A DNA stretch of 64,000 nucleotides, taken from Streptomyces sp. CB02980. Lineage in GTDB: Bacteria > Actinomycetota > Actinomycetes > Streptomycetales > Streptomycetaceae. Under the pieces are notes generated by a model. That model had not been told where the DNA came from. It searched no databases and worked only from the letters and a program-made list of their open reading frames with translations. Both the position numbers and the translations under genes were made by a program. The stretch is taken from NCBI RefSeq assembly GCF_014451325.2, contig NZ_JACSCH020000013.1:62001-126000 (forward strand), written 5' to 3'. This document shows, piece by piece, positions 1 to 12,617 of this stretch. The first letter of the stretch is position 1; each line of letters starts with the position of its first letter.

Positions 1-3308
<3,308 letters not shown>

Positions 3309-3312
<4 letters not shown>

Positions 3313-5996
3313 GCGCGCGCGTCCTCCCCGAACGGCCGCTGCCCGGCCACGCCGTCTGCCTCGACCTGCGGACGGCGGGGGCGTACGACCCCGCTGCCGT
3401 CGTACGCGCCGCCCTCGACGCCCCACAGCCCGGCGGCGAGCGCCGCTTCCTCGTCCTCGACGAGGCCGACCGGCTCGTCTCCCACCAGCTGCTGTACGAG
3501 CGGCTCTCCTCCTACGGGCCCGCCCACATCGTCTGCCTGGCCGTCGGGGCCCGGGGCGAGCGGACCGTACGCCGCACCCTCACCCTCCGCCCGCCCGCCG
3601 CCGGTGTCCTGTGGGTGTTCGACACGACGGAGGAGGGCGTCCCGGCCGAGGCGGTGCTGCGTCCGCTCGTCGACGTCCTGTCCACTCCCGAGGTCTTCGA
3701 CGCGGTACTGCGCGCGCTCGGCGAGGTGGTGCACGGCGTCGCCGTGCCCGCCGTACGCGTCCTGGAGCACGACCTCACCGACGAGGCGCGGGCGCGCGCC
3801 TGGCGGCAGGCGGTGGAGGGGCTCACCGGCCCGGAGGTCCCGGCCGGCAGCGCCTCGGCCGAGCAGGTGCCGCCCGCGCTCGCGCTGCTGCTCGACGAGG
3901 GCCTGCCGCGCTCGCTCGCCGACCACCGCTGGCTGCCCGCCCAGGGCCGGGCGGGGCTCCGGCTCGCCACCTGCGACGAGGCCGTCCAGGACGCCGTCGA
4001 CGGCTACCACCGGGTGCGCGGCGCGGCCGGACTCCTCACGGGGGCCGGCCGTACGGTCGATCTGCCGGGGGACATCGAGCGGGTGGCGGGGGAGCTGGAG
4101 CGGTTGCGGATCGCCGTCGCGGACGCGTTCGCCGCCGCGGGCGGCAGCCGGCTCACCGTCGAGCACCGGGGAGTGCTGCGGGACCGGGGCATCGAACTGC
4201 CCGAGATGCCACGGGAGATCTCACGCGCCGGCATCGTCCCCGCCCTGCGCGACCACACCCACGAACTGATTGGCAAGGGGCTGCCGTTGCGCTCGGTGGC
4301 GGCCCGGCTCGCCGCGCTCTCCGCACGCACCGCGCCCGTCGGCAGCGCCTCCCGGCTCGCCCGGCTGGACGCGATCTGCGGGCCGGAGCGGCTGCGGCGG
4401 CTCGGCGGCCGGTATCCGTTCACGGCCGGCGGTTCACGGCCGGTCGCCTTCGCCGTGACCGGCCTCCTGGCCCTGCTGGCGGGGGTCTGGCCGGTCCTCG
4501 GCTGGGTCCTCGGCCCGGCCGTCGGCGTGCTCGCCGCCGGGCTCGCCCATCTGATGCTGCGGCGCAGGCCGAACCGTTCACCGGACGGGCGGATCGACGG
4601 AGGCGGTGCCACGGGGGCGGCGCCCCGGCTCTTCGGCGGAGTGCTCGGCGGTCTCGTCGGGGCGGGCCTCGGCCAGTTCCTCGGCCTGCCGCCGTGGGCG
4701 GGGGCGGTGGCCCTCGCGGTGTCCCTGACGACGGTCTTCCTCCTCGCGCTGCGCGACTGGAGCCGGGCCGTGGACGACTGGTGGGCCCGGGCGGACCCGG
4801 AGGACGCCTGGCGGATCCTGCGCGAGGTCCAGAGCCTGGTGGTCACGACCGCCGTGCACGACTGGCTCTTCGCCGAGGTGCGGCACCACTGCTCGGCGGG
4901 CGCGGGCGCGGTGGCCCGACTGCTCCGCGGCCTCGCGGACACGGCCGACGCGTACGGCCGGGGGCCGTCCCACGCGAACGGGCCGGGATACGGGTACGTG
5001 CCGTCGGCCGACTCCGCCGACCCGGCGGAGGGGGGACTCCGGAGGGAGTCCGCCGGGCCGCCGGGGCCGGACGGCGCCACCTCGTCGTGGAGTTGGGAGG
5101 ACTGGGGGGACGGCGGCGCGGACGACGTGTGGTCGGACATGGACGAGGAACCCCCGCCGCCGGTACGGGCCCCCGCTCCGCCGGCGAACGGGTCTCCGTA
5201 CGCCTCCGACCCGTTCGGCCCCTCCGAGGCGCTCGGTGCTTCCGACCCGTTCGGCCCTTCCGGTCCGGTCGACCCCGCAGGGCCGTTCGGGCCTTCCGTT
5301 CCCTCCGACCGGGACCCCGCCGTCGCCGGCGGCGGGGCGGCCTGGGCCGGACCGGGTAGCGGCCCCGGGCCCGTCCCCGCGCCCGCGTGGCTGGAGCGGC
5401 GGTACGGCGACGGCGGTCCCCTGCTCGTCGACACGCTCGTCGGTGACCTGGTGGCCGGGACCCTCCTGATCCTCGACCGGTGCTGGGCGGGCATCGAGCG
5501 CGACCCCGGGGCCGTGGTGCCCGCGGTCCACGAGGAGCGCATCGCGGAGCTCCTGGACGACACCCGGGTGCGTCTGGAGCGCGACGTCGCCGCCTCGCCG
5601 CCGCCCCCGTACGACGGCCTCCGTGACCAGGACGCGTTCTCCGGCCTCGCCGCCTTCACCGACCGTTCCGACCGGCCCGACGCCGCCCGGCTCACCGGCG
5701 TCGCCCCGGACGCGGTGGCCCGGCTGGTCCTGGCCGAGGACGACCCCGCCCGCTTGGCCGCGCTCTGCGGCCCTGAGCACATGCGACTGCTCTCCCACGA
5801 CCCGCTCGCCGCCCGGCAGGTCCGGTTCGTGCCGGAGGCGATGCGGCGCGGGGCCGCAGGCGACGACATCTGGCGGGGCATCGCCGAGGACGTCGTATGG
5901 ACCGGTGCGGGACGCCACGCCGGAATCCTCCGCCTCGTACCACTGCGCGCGGACGTCGTGCACACCGTCCGCGCCGAGGAGGCGGGAGAACCGTGA
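3309..5996 (+). CDS. Large membrane-associated protein of tubulin/GTPase operon
   Basis: This 895-residue protein starts at a GTG that overlaps the preceding TGA and has a good ribosome site (GGGGAGGCG). The N-terminal 370 residues are soluble and include a VLDEADRL segment that looks like, but is not a full, Walker B motif; no P-loop was found. Two hydrophobic regions lie at about residues 377-417 and 440-481, each rich in Gly, Leu and Val and long enough for one or two membrane helices. A Pro/Asp/Ser-rich linker (about 560-690) with FGPSGP-like repeats leads to a C-terminal helical domain. I do not recognise a named family. Its position between a tubulin-like protein and a GTPase suggests it ties the complex to the membrane, which is inference. 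Confidence 0.7.
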
Positions 5997-8404
5997 CCGA
6001 CCCGAACCATCCGAACGACCGGCATGACCCGGACCATCCGAACGGTCGGCGTGACCCGGACCATCCGAACGGTCGGCGTGACCCGGAGCGACCGACCCAC
6101 CGGACCGACCCGGACCGTCCCGAGGACCGGAACCACGCCGCGGGTCCTGGCGACCGCGGCCAGGGCGCCGGCCCGGGCCGGCCCATCGGCCCGGACCACC
6201 CCGACCACCTGAGCGAGCCGAGCCCGCCGCCCCATCCGTACTACCAGGAGCTGGAGTTCCTCACCCCCAGGGAGGCGCAGAGCCGCTTCGTCGTGCGGTA
6301 CGGGGAGGACCACAGGCCCCCCGGACGCCCCGGGTTCCTCGCGCGCCGGGCGTTCCTGGGGGCCGGTGGCGTGCCCGTCGTCCAGTACCGGCTTGCCTCG
6401 TCCGCGCAGGGCGACCCCCAGGCGTACGGCCTCCTGGAGCGGGAGGTGGCGGCCTCCGTCGCCCTCGAACGGCGGTACGGCGGCCACAAGTTCCTCGGCA
6501 TCCTCACCCGGATCGTCGGCTTCGACCTGACCGCCGCCGAACCCTTCGTGCTCTACCGGCCGCCGAGCGGGCATCCGCTCTCCGACTGGGCGGGGCGGCT
6601 CGGCGCCGAGGACCAGGAGCGGATCACCGGCCAACTCGCCATGGCCGTACGCCTCCTGGGTGAACTGGGGCTCGTCCACCGGGCGATCACACCCGAGAAC
6701 GTCCGGTGGGACGGCGCCCGGGTAAGGCTCTGCGAGCCGTACGCGGCGCTGCGTGCGGGAGAGGCCCGCGAACCCTTCGGGGCGGCTCCCTGGGCCTCGC
6801 CCGAGCAGCGCGCGGGGCGCGGCACCGTCGACCCGCGCGACGACCTGTGGTCCGTCGCCGAGCTCGCCTACTACCTGCTCTCCGGCCGCCCCGACCGAGG
6901 GGAGGGGCCTCCCGCGGACCTCGACGACTACCGGCGGCTCGCGGCTCTCCGGCACAGCGGTCTCTTCTCCCCGAACGCGACGGAACGGCCGGAGCCGGCC
7001 GAGCTGTTGAGGCTCCTCTACGTGCCCGACCCGCTCGCGGCCGGGGCCGACGCCGTCGATGTGCTCGAACCGTTCCGCGCCCAGTACGACGCCCAGGTCG
7101 CCCGGAAGCGCGCACTGTCCGGGGGGAGCCGGCCAGGCGCGGGTCCGGCCGGTGAGGCCCCGGAGGTTCCCGGCCGGGATCCGCGCCCGTCGCGCCCCTC
7201 CCTGATGAGCAAGATCTTCGGCGGCGGCGAACCGCCCCGCGCCGCACCCCGCCACGCCGGTCCGCGCGCCGCCGAACCGCCCCGCGCGCCCGCCCCGCCC
7301 TCCGAACTCGTCCAGGCGCCGCCGTCACGCAGCCGGATGTGCCCGCACTGCCTGCTCCCCGTCGAGTACGACGAACGCCTCCTCGTCACCATCGACGCCA
7401 AGGGCAACCGCATCCCGCTGGACCTCAGGGCCGAACGCCGGCCCGCCCACCGCGCGGACGCCCTGCGCAAGGCGTACCACCTGTGCCCGCACACGGTGGA
7501 CGGCGACGAGGGCCACGAACTGCCCCTGCCCTACCTCGTCAACGGCGAGCCGCTCTCCATCGCCCTCGTCGGCAGCTCCTCCGTCGGCAAGACCCACCTG
7601 CTCGCCGCCATGCTGGGCGAGATCGAACTCGGCGGCCTCGAACCGTACGGACTGAAGTGCCTGCCGCTCAACCCCGAGGCACACCGCGCCTATCTGCGCG
7701 AGCGCGTCCAGAGCCTGCAACAGGGACGGCAGTTGGGCCGCACCGGACAGCAGACGTTCGCCCGGTTCGCCGACGGTCTGCTCGTCTCGGCGGGCGGCGC
7801 CACACCGCGGCCCGTCGTCTTCTTCGACCTCGCGGGCGAGGACCTCGCCCAGGACAGCGAGGTCGGCCGCTTCCTCATGGGCGTCGACGCCTTCATCTTC
7901 GTCCTCGACCCGCTGCGCGCGCTCCGGCTGCCCGCCCTCGAACCGGTACGGGAACAGAGCGGACTGCGCCTGCGCGAGCTCGGTGACGAGGCCTTCGCCA
8001 CCGTCCTCAACCGGATCCCCCGGCAGCGCGGCGGACTCGTCGCCGCCCCCGCCGCGCTCGCCGTCAACAAGAGCGACCTGGTGCGCTTCGAACCGGTCGT
8101 CGACCGCTGGCTCGGCCGTGCCCTGCCGGGCCGTCACGACCCCGCCGCGGTACGGGCCGAGAGCCGGGACGCGTACGCCTTCCTGGCCCATGGGGCCAGC
8201 CCCGCCTGGCTCAAGCCGTTCGACGACTGCGCCGACTGCACCCTGCACTTCGTCGCCGCCACCGGCGGACAGGCGCGCGGCGACCGATTTCCGCACGGGG
8301 CCCGGCCGCGCCGGGTCCTCGCGCCACTGCTGTCGCTCTTCGCCCTGTGCGGGCTGCTGCCCGGGGCGGAGACCGCGGGACCTATGGAGGGGATCGACCG
8401 ATGA
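5993..8404 (+). CDS. Pseudokinase - zinc ribbon - GTPase (DO-GTPase2-like) fusion
   Basis: An 803-residue protein starting at GTG in a GTGA overlap with the previous gene, behind GGAGGCGGGA. The first 80 residues are disordered with a 9-residue repeat. Residues about 85-340 look like a protein-kinase fold: the catalytic-loop region reads HRAITPEN, so the HRD aspartate is Ala, and the DFG position reads CEP, so it is probably a pseudokinase. A Cys pair (CPHC) and a later CPH near residues 448 and 500 suggest a zinc ribbon. The C-terminal third is a GTPase: Walker A GSSSVGKT, a DLAGED motif as DxxG, and NKSD for guanine specificity. This matches the double-GTPase type found in actinobacterial NTP-dependent conflict or signalling systems. 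Guanine specificity is well supported; the cellular role is inferred. Confidence 0.75.
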   Translation: MTDPNHPNDRHDPDHPNGRRDPDHPNGRRDPERPTHRTDPDRPEDRNHAAGPGDRGQGAGPGRPIGPDHPDHLSEPSPPPHPYYQELEFLTPREAQSRFVVRYGEDHRPPGRPGFLARRAFLGAGGVPVVQYRLASSAQGDPQAYGLLEREVAASVALERRYGGHKFLGILTRIVGFDLTAAEPFVLYRPPSGHPLSDWAGRLGAEDQERITGQLAMAVRLLGELGLVHRAITPENVRWDGARVRLCEPYAALRAGEAREPFGAAPWASPEQRAGRGTVDPRDDLWSVAELAYYLLSGRPDRGEGPPADLDDYRRLAALRHSGLFSPNATERPEPAELLRLLYVPDPLAAGADAVDVLEPFRAQYDAQVARKRALSGGSRPGAGPAGEAPEVPGRDPRPSRPSLMSKIFGGGEPPRAAPRHAGPRAAEPPRAPAPPSELVQAPPSRSRMCPHCLLPVEYDERLLVTIDAKGNRIPLDLRAERRPAHRADALRKAYHLCPHTVDGDEGHELPLPYLVNGEPLSIALVGSSSVGKTHLLAAMLGEIELGGLEPYGLKCLPLNPEAHRAYLRERVQSLQQGRQLGRTGQQTFARFADGLLVSAGGATPRPVVFFDLAGEDLAQDSEVGRFLMGVDAFIFVLDPLRALRLPALEPVREQSGLRLRELGDEAFATVLNRIPRQRGGLVAAPAALAVNKSDLVRFEPVVDRWLGRALPGRHDPAAVRAESRDAYAFLAHGASPAWLKPFDDCADCTLHFVAATGGQARGDRFPHGARPRRVLAPLLSLFALCGLLPGAETAGPMEGIDR
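6001..6081 (+). repeat. 27-bp in-frame tandem repeat, three copies
   Basis: Three 27-bp units, the second and third identical, encode the Asp/His/Pro/Asn/Arg-rich repeat at the extreme N-terminus of the pseudokinase-GTPase protein. It begins a few codons after the GTG start, so repeat slippage here would change only the length of the disordered tail. Confidence 0.8.
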
Positions 8405-10974
8405 CACGGTCGGAGAACGAGGTCGACCAGATCGTGTTCCGGTGGGACAGCGAGAACCTCACCGGCAGCACCGGCTTCGGACCGGTGGCCTGGTCCGGGC
8501 CACGCGAAGAGGCCGAGAACCTCTTCCGGATGTCCGGGCCCGTGCTGCGCGCCAGCGGCGAGGAGACCCGGCCCGCGCTGATCCGGCTCCAGCGGCGCTC
8601 GGAGGTGATGCTGATCCGCCGCACGCCGTTCACGGACGCGGACGGCGGGACGTCCGTGCTCTGCCACGCCCTCGTCGGCTCACCCGGACTCCTCGAACCC
8701 GCCACCTGCCTCGGGCTCCACGCCTGGAACTGGGAGGGCGCGGCCATGGACGGCGCCCGGGTGCGCGGGCAGCTGCCGGTGATCCCGGAACGGGTCCTCG
8801 TCCCCGCGACCGGCCACGGGCAGGGCGAACTCGACGGCGCCCTGGAGCGTGTGGCCGGGGAACTCACCGGAATGGTCGCGGAGTTGCTGCGCCACCAGGA
8901 CGAACGCTTCACCGTCCTGGACGAACGCGGCGACACCGCGGGCCCCGTGCTCTGGGGGCTGCACAGCATGTTCGGCGCGCTCACCGGCCGCCGGTGGACC
9001 TTCGCCACCCATGACACCGTCGAACTCACCGCGCTCCGCTTCGTGTTCGTCGGCCGGTGGTCGGGCGCGGCCAGCCGCAACACCGACCGGCGCCGCGTCG
9101 ACCCGCGCGAGGGCGTCGGCGACCGGGCGGAGGAGATCGCGGGCCGGCTCGTCCGCCACCACCTGAGGGGCGTCGCGGAGGGGGAGGGCCAGGAGTACGC
9201 GGTCGGCAGCGCCCTGCACGGGGCCTCCTCCGCCCGTGGCGCCTCGCTCCTGGAGACGGCCGTGCGGGCGCTCGACGTCCTCGACCGCCGCAACCCCGGC
9301 GGGTACGCGCCCGCCCCGGGGGCCACGGGCCGGGCCTCGTGGCCGCCGGCCCCGGTGGAACCCCGCGCCGAGGCGCCGTCCGCGCCGGAGGCCCGGAGGA
9401 CATCGGGCCGGAAATGGGGATGGGGCCTGGGGAGCCGGACCGGCGACGACGCCCCATCGACGGCGGGCGACACCACGGCCGACCGCCCGGGAGTCGGTGA
9501 CGCGGCACCCGCCGGGGGAGACCCCCGAGGAGCGGGCCGCCCCGGTCCGTACGAGAGCCCCGACGAATGGTTCCGCCCGGACCGGCCGGAGCCGGAGCCG
9601 GCGGCGCCGGCCGGTCCCGGGGCTCCGGCGGCGCCCCAGGACGGCCCGACGACACGACCGTCCCGCCGACCGGACCCGTCCCACCCGACGCCCGAGCCCA
9701 CCCCGTACCGCCCACCGCACCCGACCCCGCAGCCGAACCCGTACCGCCGCTCGCCCCAACCGGAGCCCGACCCCGACCACCCGAACCGCCCGTCCTACCC
9801 GACCCCGGAGCCCGACCCGTACAGCCGCGCGGCCTCGGCGGATCATCACGCCGCCCCGCCCCGCGTGCCTCCCCCGACCCCGCAGCCGAACCCGTACCGC
9901 CCACCTCACCCGGCCTCGGAGCCGAGCCCGTACCGCCGCTCGCCCCAACCGGAGTCCGACCCCGACCCCGACCCCGACCACCCGAACCGCCCGTCCTACC
10001 CGACCCCGGAGCCCGACCCGTACAGCCGCGACGCCGCCGACCGTGAGCCCCGTCTCGTCCCCACGGCCCACCCCGACCGCCCCGCCGCCCCGCCGACCCC
10101 GGACCGGTCCCGGCCCGTCGACATCCCCCCGCACCGCCCCGATCTCTCCAAGGCGCCCGCCGAGTCCGGCGCCCGCCCGACCCAAGCGGCGGGTGCCGAG
10201 ACGTACCCCCGGCCCGTTCTTCCCCTCGTCGCGCCCGCGTGGACCGGGCCGCCCACGGCCTCGGGGCGGGCCTGGGCCGCGGTGCGGGGCCGTGGGCGGG
10301 AGCGAGAGGCCGAGACCGGCCTCCTGCACAAGCTGCCCGCCGCGCGCACCGTGGACGAGGCGCGCGAGCTCGTCGAGCGCGGCGGCAACCGCGAGCTGCT
10401 CGACTCGCTGCGCCGCCCGCAGGCGTACGTCGTCCTCACCCTCCTCCTCGGCGAGGCCGCCCGGCGCCTGCCGTCCTGGGAGCATCCGCTGCGCCGGGAG
10501 CTGTGCGAGGTGGCCATCGGCAAGGAGTTCTGGGCCGTCGCACCGTCGGGCGCCTCCGCCGACCCGTCCGACCCGCCGGAGGAGCAGCGCGCGGCCAACG
10601 CCGCCGAGCTGCACCGCTGGGCCGTCCGCCCGCTCCTCGCCGGCGGCGACGCCCCGGTCGGCACCGTGGGGGAGCTGCTCGCGCGGCTCCGCACGAGCCC
10701 GGTGCCGTCCGCCCGTGAGACCTTCTGGCTGATCGTCGACGACGAGCGCCCCGGCCTGCCGGAAGCCGTCTGGCTCACCCTCCTCAAGGACGCGTACGGC
10801 GTGCCCCGTACGGCACGCCGCCCGGGGCCGCCCGCACCCGGGGCGGTCACCGGCCGGCCGGACGATCCCGGCAACGGCTACACCCGGCGCTTCCTGCGCC
10901 GCGCCGGGCTGCTGATCGGGGGCATGGTGGTGGCGATCCTCCTGCTCGTCGCCGTACGGCAGTGGTTCGGCTGA
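8401..10974 (+). CDS. GTPase-associated protein (GAP1-like), C-terminal membrane anchor
   Basis: An 857-residue protein whose ATG overlaps the stop of the GTPase gene (ATGA) and which has a GGAGGGG ribosome site. Residues 1-310 form a folded N-terminal domain of the kind paired with DO-GTPases (GAP1 N-terminal type, assigned from gene context and general resemblance). Residues about 320-590 are a Pro/Arg/Asp-rich disordered linker with long near-repeats (nt 9660-10035). Residues about 640-800 form a helical domain. One hydrophobic helix (about 837-855, GGMVVAILLLVAV) ends the protein, so it is probably tail-anchored with the bulk in the cytoplasm. As the last gene of the operon it likely delivers the GTPase to a membrane site. 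Family assignment is moderate and function unproven. Confidence 0.65.
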   Translation: MTRSENEVDQIVFRWDSENLTGSTGFGPVAWSGPREEAENLFRMSGPVLRASGEETRPALIRLQRRSEVMLIRRTPFTDADGGTSVLCHALVGSPGLLEPATCLGLHAWNWEGAAMDGARVRGQLPVIPERVLVPATGHGQGELDGALERVAGELTGMVAELLRHQDERFTVLDERGDTAGPVLWGLHSMFGALTGRRWTFATHDTVELTALRFVFVGRWSGAASRNTDRRRVDPREGVGDRAEEIAGRLVRHHLRGVAEGEGQEYAVGSALHGASSARGASLLETAVRALDVLDRRNPGGYAPAPGATGRASWPPAPVEPRAEAPSAPEARRTSGRKWGWGLGSRTGDDAPSTAGDTTADRPGVGDAAPAGGDPRGAGRPGPYESPDEWFRPDRPEPEPAAPAGPGAPAAPQDGPTTRPSRRPDPSHPTPEPTPYRPPHPTPQPNPYRRSPQPEPDPDHPNRPSYPTPEPDPYSRAASADHHAAPPRVPPPTPQPNPYRPPHPASEPSPYRRSPQPESDPDPDPDHPNRPSYPTPEPDPYSRDAADREPRLVPTAHPDRPAAPPTPDRSRPVDIPPHRPDLSKAPAESGARPTQAAGAETYPRPVLPLVAPAWTGPPTASGRAWAAVRGRGREREAETGLLHKLPAARTVDEARELVERGGNRELLDSLRRPQAYVVLTLLLGEAARRLPSWEHPLRRELCEVAIGKEFWAVAPSGASADPSDPPEEQRAANAAELHRWAVRPLLAGGDAPVGTVGELLARLRTSPVPSARETFWLIVDDERPGLPEAVWLTLLKDAYGVPRTARRPGPPAPGAVTGRPDDPGNGYTRRFLRRAGLLIGGMVVAILLLVAVRQWFG

Positions 10975-11022
10975 CCGGGACCGATACCGGGACTGATACC
11001 GGGACCGATGCCGGGACCGCCG
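10975..11022. repeat. 12-bp tandem repeat after operon end, four copies
   Basis: Four 12-bp units close to CCGGGACCGATA follow immediately after the stop codon of the membrane-anchored protein. They do not form an obvious strong hairpin, and no function is evident. The remaining bases up to the arginine deiminase start show no gene. Confidence 0.75.
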
Positions 11023-11120
11023 CAGCGGGGCGCGGGGACGCCGCCGGTCACCCGACGCGTCCCGGCCCCGCCTGTCCCGAAACACGGGCCACGGGCGCCC
11101 CGCTCCGTCAGGATGGACGC

Positions 11121-12353
11121 ATGGGATTCCACGTCGATTCCGAGACCGGGCGGCTGCGCCGCGTCATCCTGCACCGGCCCGATCTGGAGCTGAAGCGGCT
11201 CACCCCGACCAACAAGGACGCCTTGCTCTTCGACGACGTGCTCTGGGTGCGCAGGGCCCGGCAGGAGCACGACGGCTTCGCGGACGTGCTGCGCGACCGG
11301 GGCGTGGAGGTGCACCTCTTCGGGGATCTCCTGAGCGAGTCCCTCGACGTGCCCACCGCACGCGCGCTGGTGCTCGACCGGGTCTTCGACGAGAAGGAGT
11401 ACGGACCGCTCGCCACCGACCATCTCCGGGCCGCGTTCGACTCGCTGGACGCGGTCGCGCTGTCCGAGGCGCTCATCGGCGGGATGACGAAGCGGGAGTT
11501 CCTGGCGGCGCACCGGGAGCCGACCTCGGTCCGTTTCCACGCCATGGACCTGGACGACTTCGTCCTCGGCCCACTGCCGAACCACATCTTCACCCGGGAC
11601 ACCTCGGCCTGGATCTACGACGGCGTCTCGATCAACGCGATGCGCTGGCCGGCCCGGCAGCGCGAGACCGTGCACTTCGAGGCGATCTACAAGCACCATC
11701 CCCTGTTCACGGGGGCCGAGGCGGGCACCTTCCACCACTGGTCGGAGGGGCAGGCCGACTACCCGTCGACGATCGAGGGCGGGGACGTGCTCGTCATCGG
11801 CAACGGCGCCGTGCTGATCGGGATGAGCGAGCGGACGACGCCGCAGGCGGTGGAGATGCTGGCCCGGGGCATGTTCGCGGCGGGTTCGGCGCGCACGATC
11901 ATCGCGCTCGACATGCCGAAACGGCGCGCGTTCATGCACCTGGACACGGTGATGACGATGGTCGACCAGGACACGTTCACGCAGTACGCGGGGCTCGGGA
12001 TGCTCCGCTCGTACACGATCGAGCCGGGGGACGCAGGCCATTCCCTGCGGGTGACCGACCATCCGCCGGAGCAGATGCACAGCGCCATCGCCGCGGCGCT
12101 GGGCCTCCAGGACATCCGGGTCCTGACGGCCACGCAGGACGTGCACGCGGCCGAGCGCGAGCAGTGGGACGACGGCTGCAACGTGCTCGCGGTGGAGCCG
12201 GGGGTGGTCGTCGCGTACGAGCGGAACGTCACGACCAACACCCATCTGCGGAAGCAGGGCATCGAGGTCATCGAGATCCCCGGCAGTGAGCTGGGCCGGG
12301 GGCGGGGCGGCCCGCGCTGTATGAGCTGCCCGGTGGAGCGGGACGCCGCCTGA
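11121..12353 (+). CDS. arcA: Arginine deiminase
   Basis: A 410-residue enzyme converting arginine to citrulline and ammonia, the first step of the arginine deiminase pathway. Family landmarks are present: an N-terminal HVDSETGRL segment, DLDDFVLGPLPN and FTRD in the middle, EGGDVLVIG, a catalytic His/Asp region, and the C-terminal Gly-rich loop with the nucleophilic cysteine (GGPRCMSCP, last 15 residues). The length fits the family (about 405-415). The start was chosen at ATG 11121 because homologous sequence begins there; an AGGA lies 8 bp upstream. It is followed, after a repeat-rich gap, by ornithine carbamoyltransferase and a permease, so the three probably act together. No carbamate kinase gene is present in the window. 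Confidence 0.95.
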   Translation: MGFHVDSETGRLRRVILHRPDLELKRLTPTNKDALLFDDVLWVRRARQEHDGFADVLRDRGVEVHLFGDLLSESLDVPTARALVLDRVFDEKEYGPLATDHLRAAFDSLDAVALSEALIGGMTKREFLAAHREPTSVRFHAMDLDDFVLGPLPNHIFTRDTSAWIYDGVSINAMRWPARQRETVHFEAIYKHHPLFTGAEAGTFHHWSEGQADYPSTIEGGDVLVIGNGAVLIGMSERTTPQAVEMLARGMFAAGSARTIIALDMPKRRAFMHLDTVMTMVDQDTFTQYAGLGMLRSYTIEPGDAGHSLRVTDHPPEQMHSAIAAALGLQDIRVLTATQDVHAAEREQWDDGCNVLAVEPGVVVAYERNVTTNTHLRKQGIEVIEIPGSELGRGRGGPRCMSCPVERDAA

Positions 12354-12385
12354 GGTCTCCCGCCGGAGGCCGGGCTGCACAGGAA

Positions 12386-12479
12386 CCGGGGGCAGTATCG
12401 GGAACGAGAGCCGGGGCAGTACGGGAACGAGAGCCGGGGCAGTACGGGAACGAGAGCCGGGGGCAGTACGGGACGAGAG
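12386..12479. repeat. 23-bp tandem repeat between arcA and OTC gene
   Basis: Four head-to-tail units of 23-25 bp (core GGCAGTACGGGAACGAGAG). Two central copies are identical and the outer ones differ by one to three bases. There are no spacers, so this is a minisatellite rather than a CRISPR array. It lies just upstream of the probable promoter of the ornithine carbamoyltransferase gene. Confidence 0.85.
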
Positions 12480-12536
12480 CCGGGACTGTATGTGCCGGGC
12501 TGTATATGAACGAGGCCAGGGCTGTATATAAATGTT

Positions 12537-12554
12537 GAAGTGCGTATACACTTC
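12537..12554. promoter_or_regulatory. Palindromic operator candidate (ARG-box-like) upstream of OTC
   Basis: GAAGTG and CACTTC form a perfect 6-bp inverted repeat around CGTATA. It is preceded by an AT-rich stretch with two TGTATAT blocks (about 12501 and 12523), which stands out in this G+C-rich DNA. The AT-rich palindrome placed 65 bp before an arginine-pathway gene suggests an ArgR/AhrC site. The match to any published box was not tested. Confidence 0.45.
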
Positions 12555-12617
12555 CAGGGTCCCTGATCGTCGTCCCCGATCGCCGACCCCTCGACCGTAC
12601 CCACAGGAGCGCGTCCC

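Noticed and set aside
4004..7255. 1,083-residue minus-strand open frame opposite the tubulin-operon genes
   Set aside because: It lies antisense to two coupled genes with clear domains, has low-complexity sequence and no motif. It is a high-G+C shadow frame.
12386..12479. Possible short CRISPR array
   Set aside because: The 23-bp units are contiguous with no unique spacers and no cas genes are nearby.
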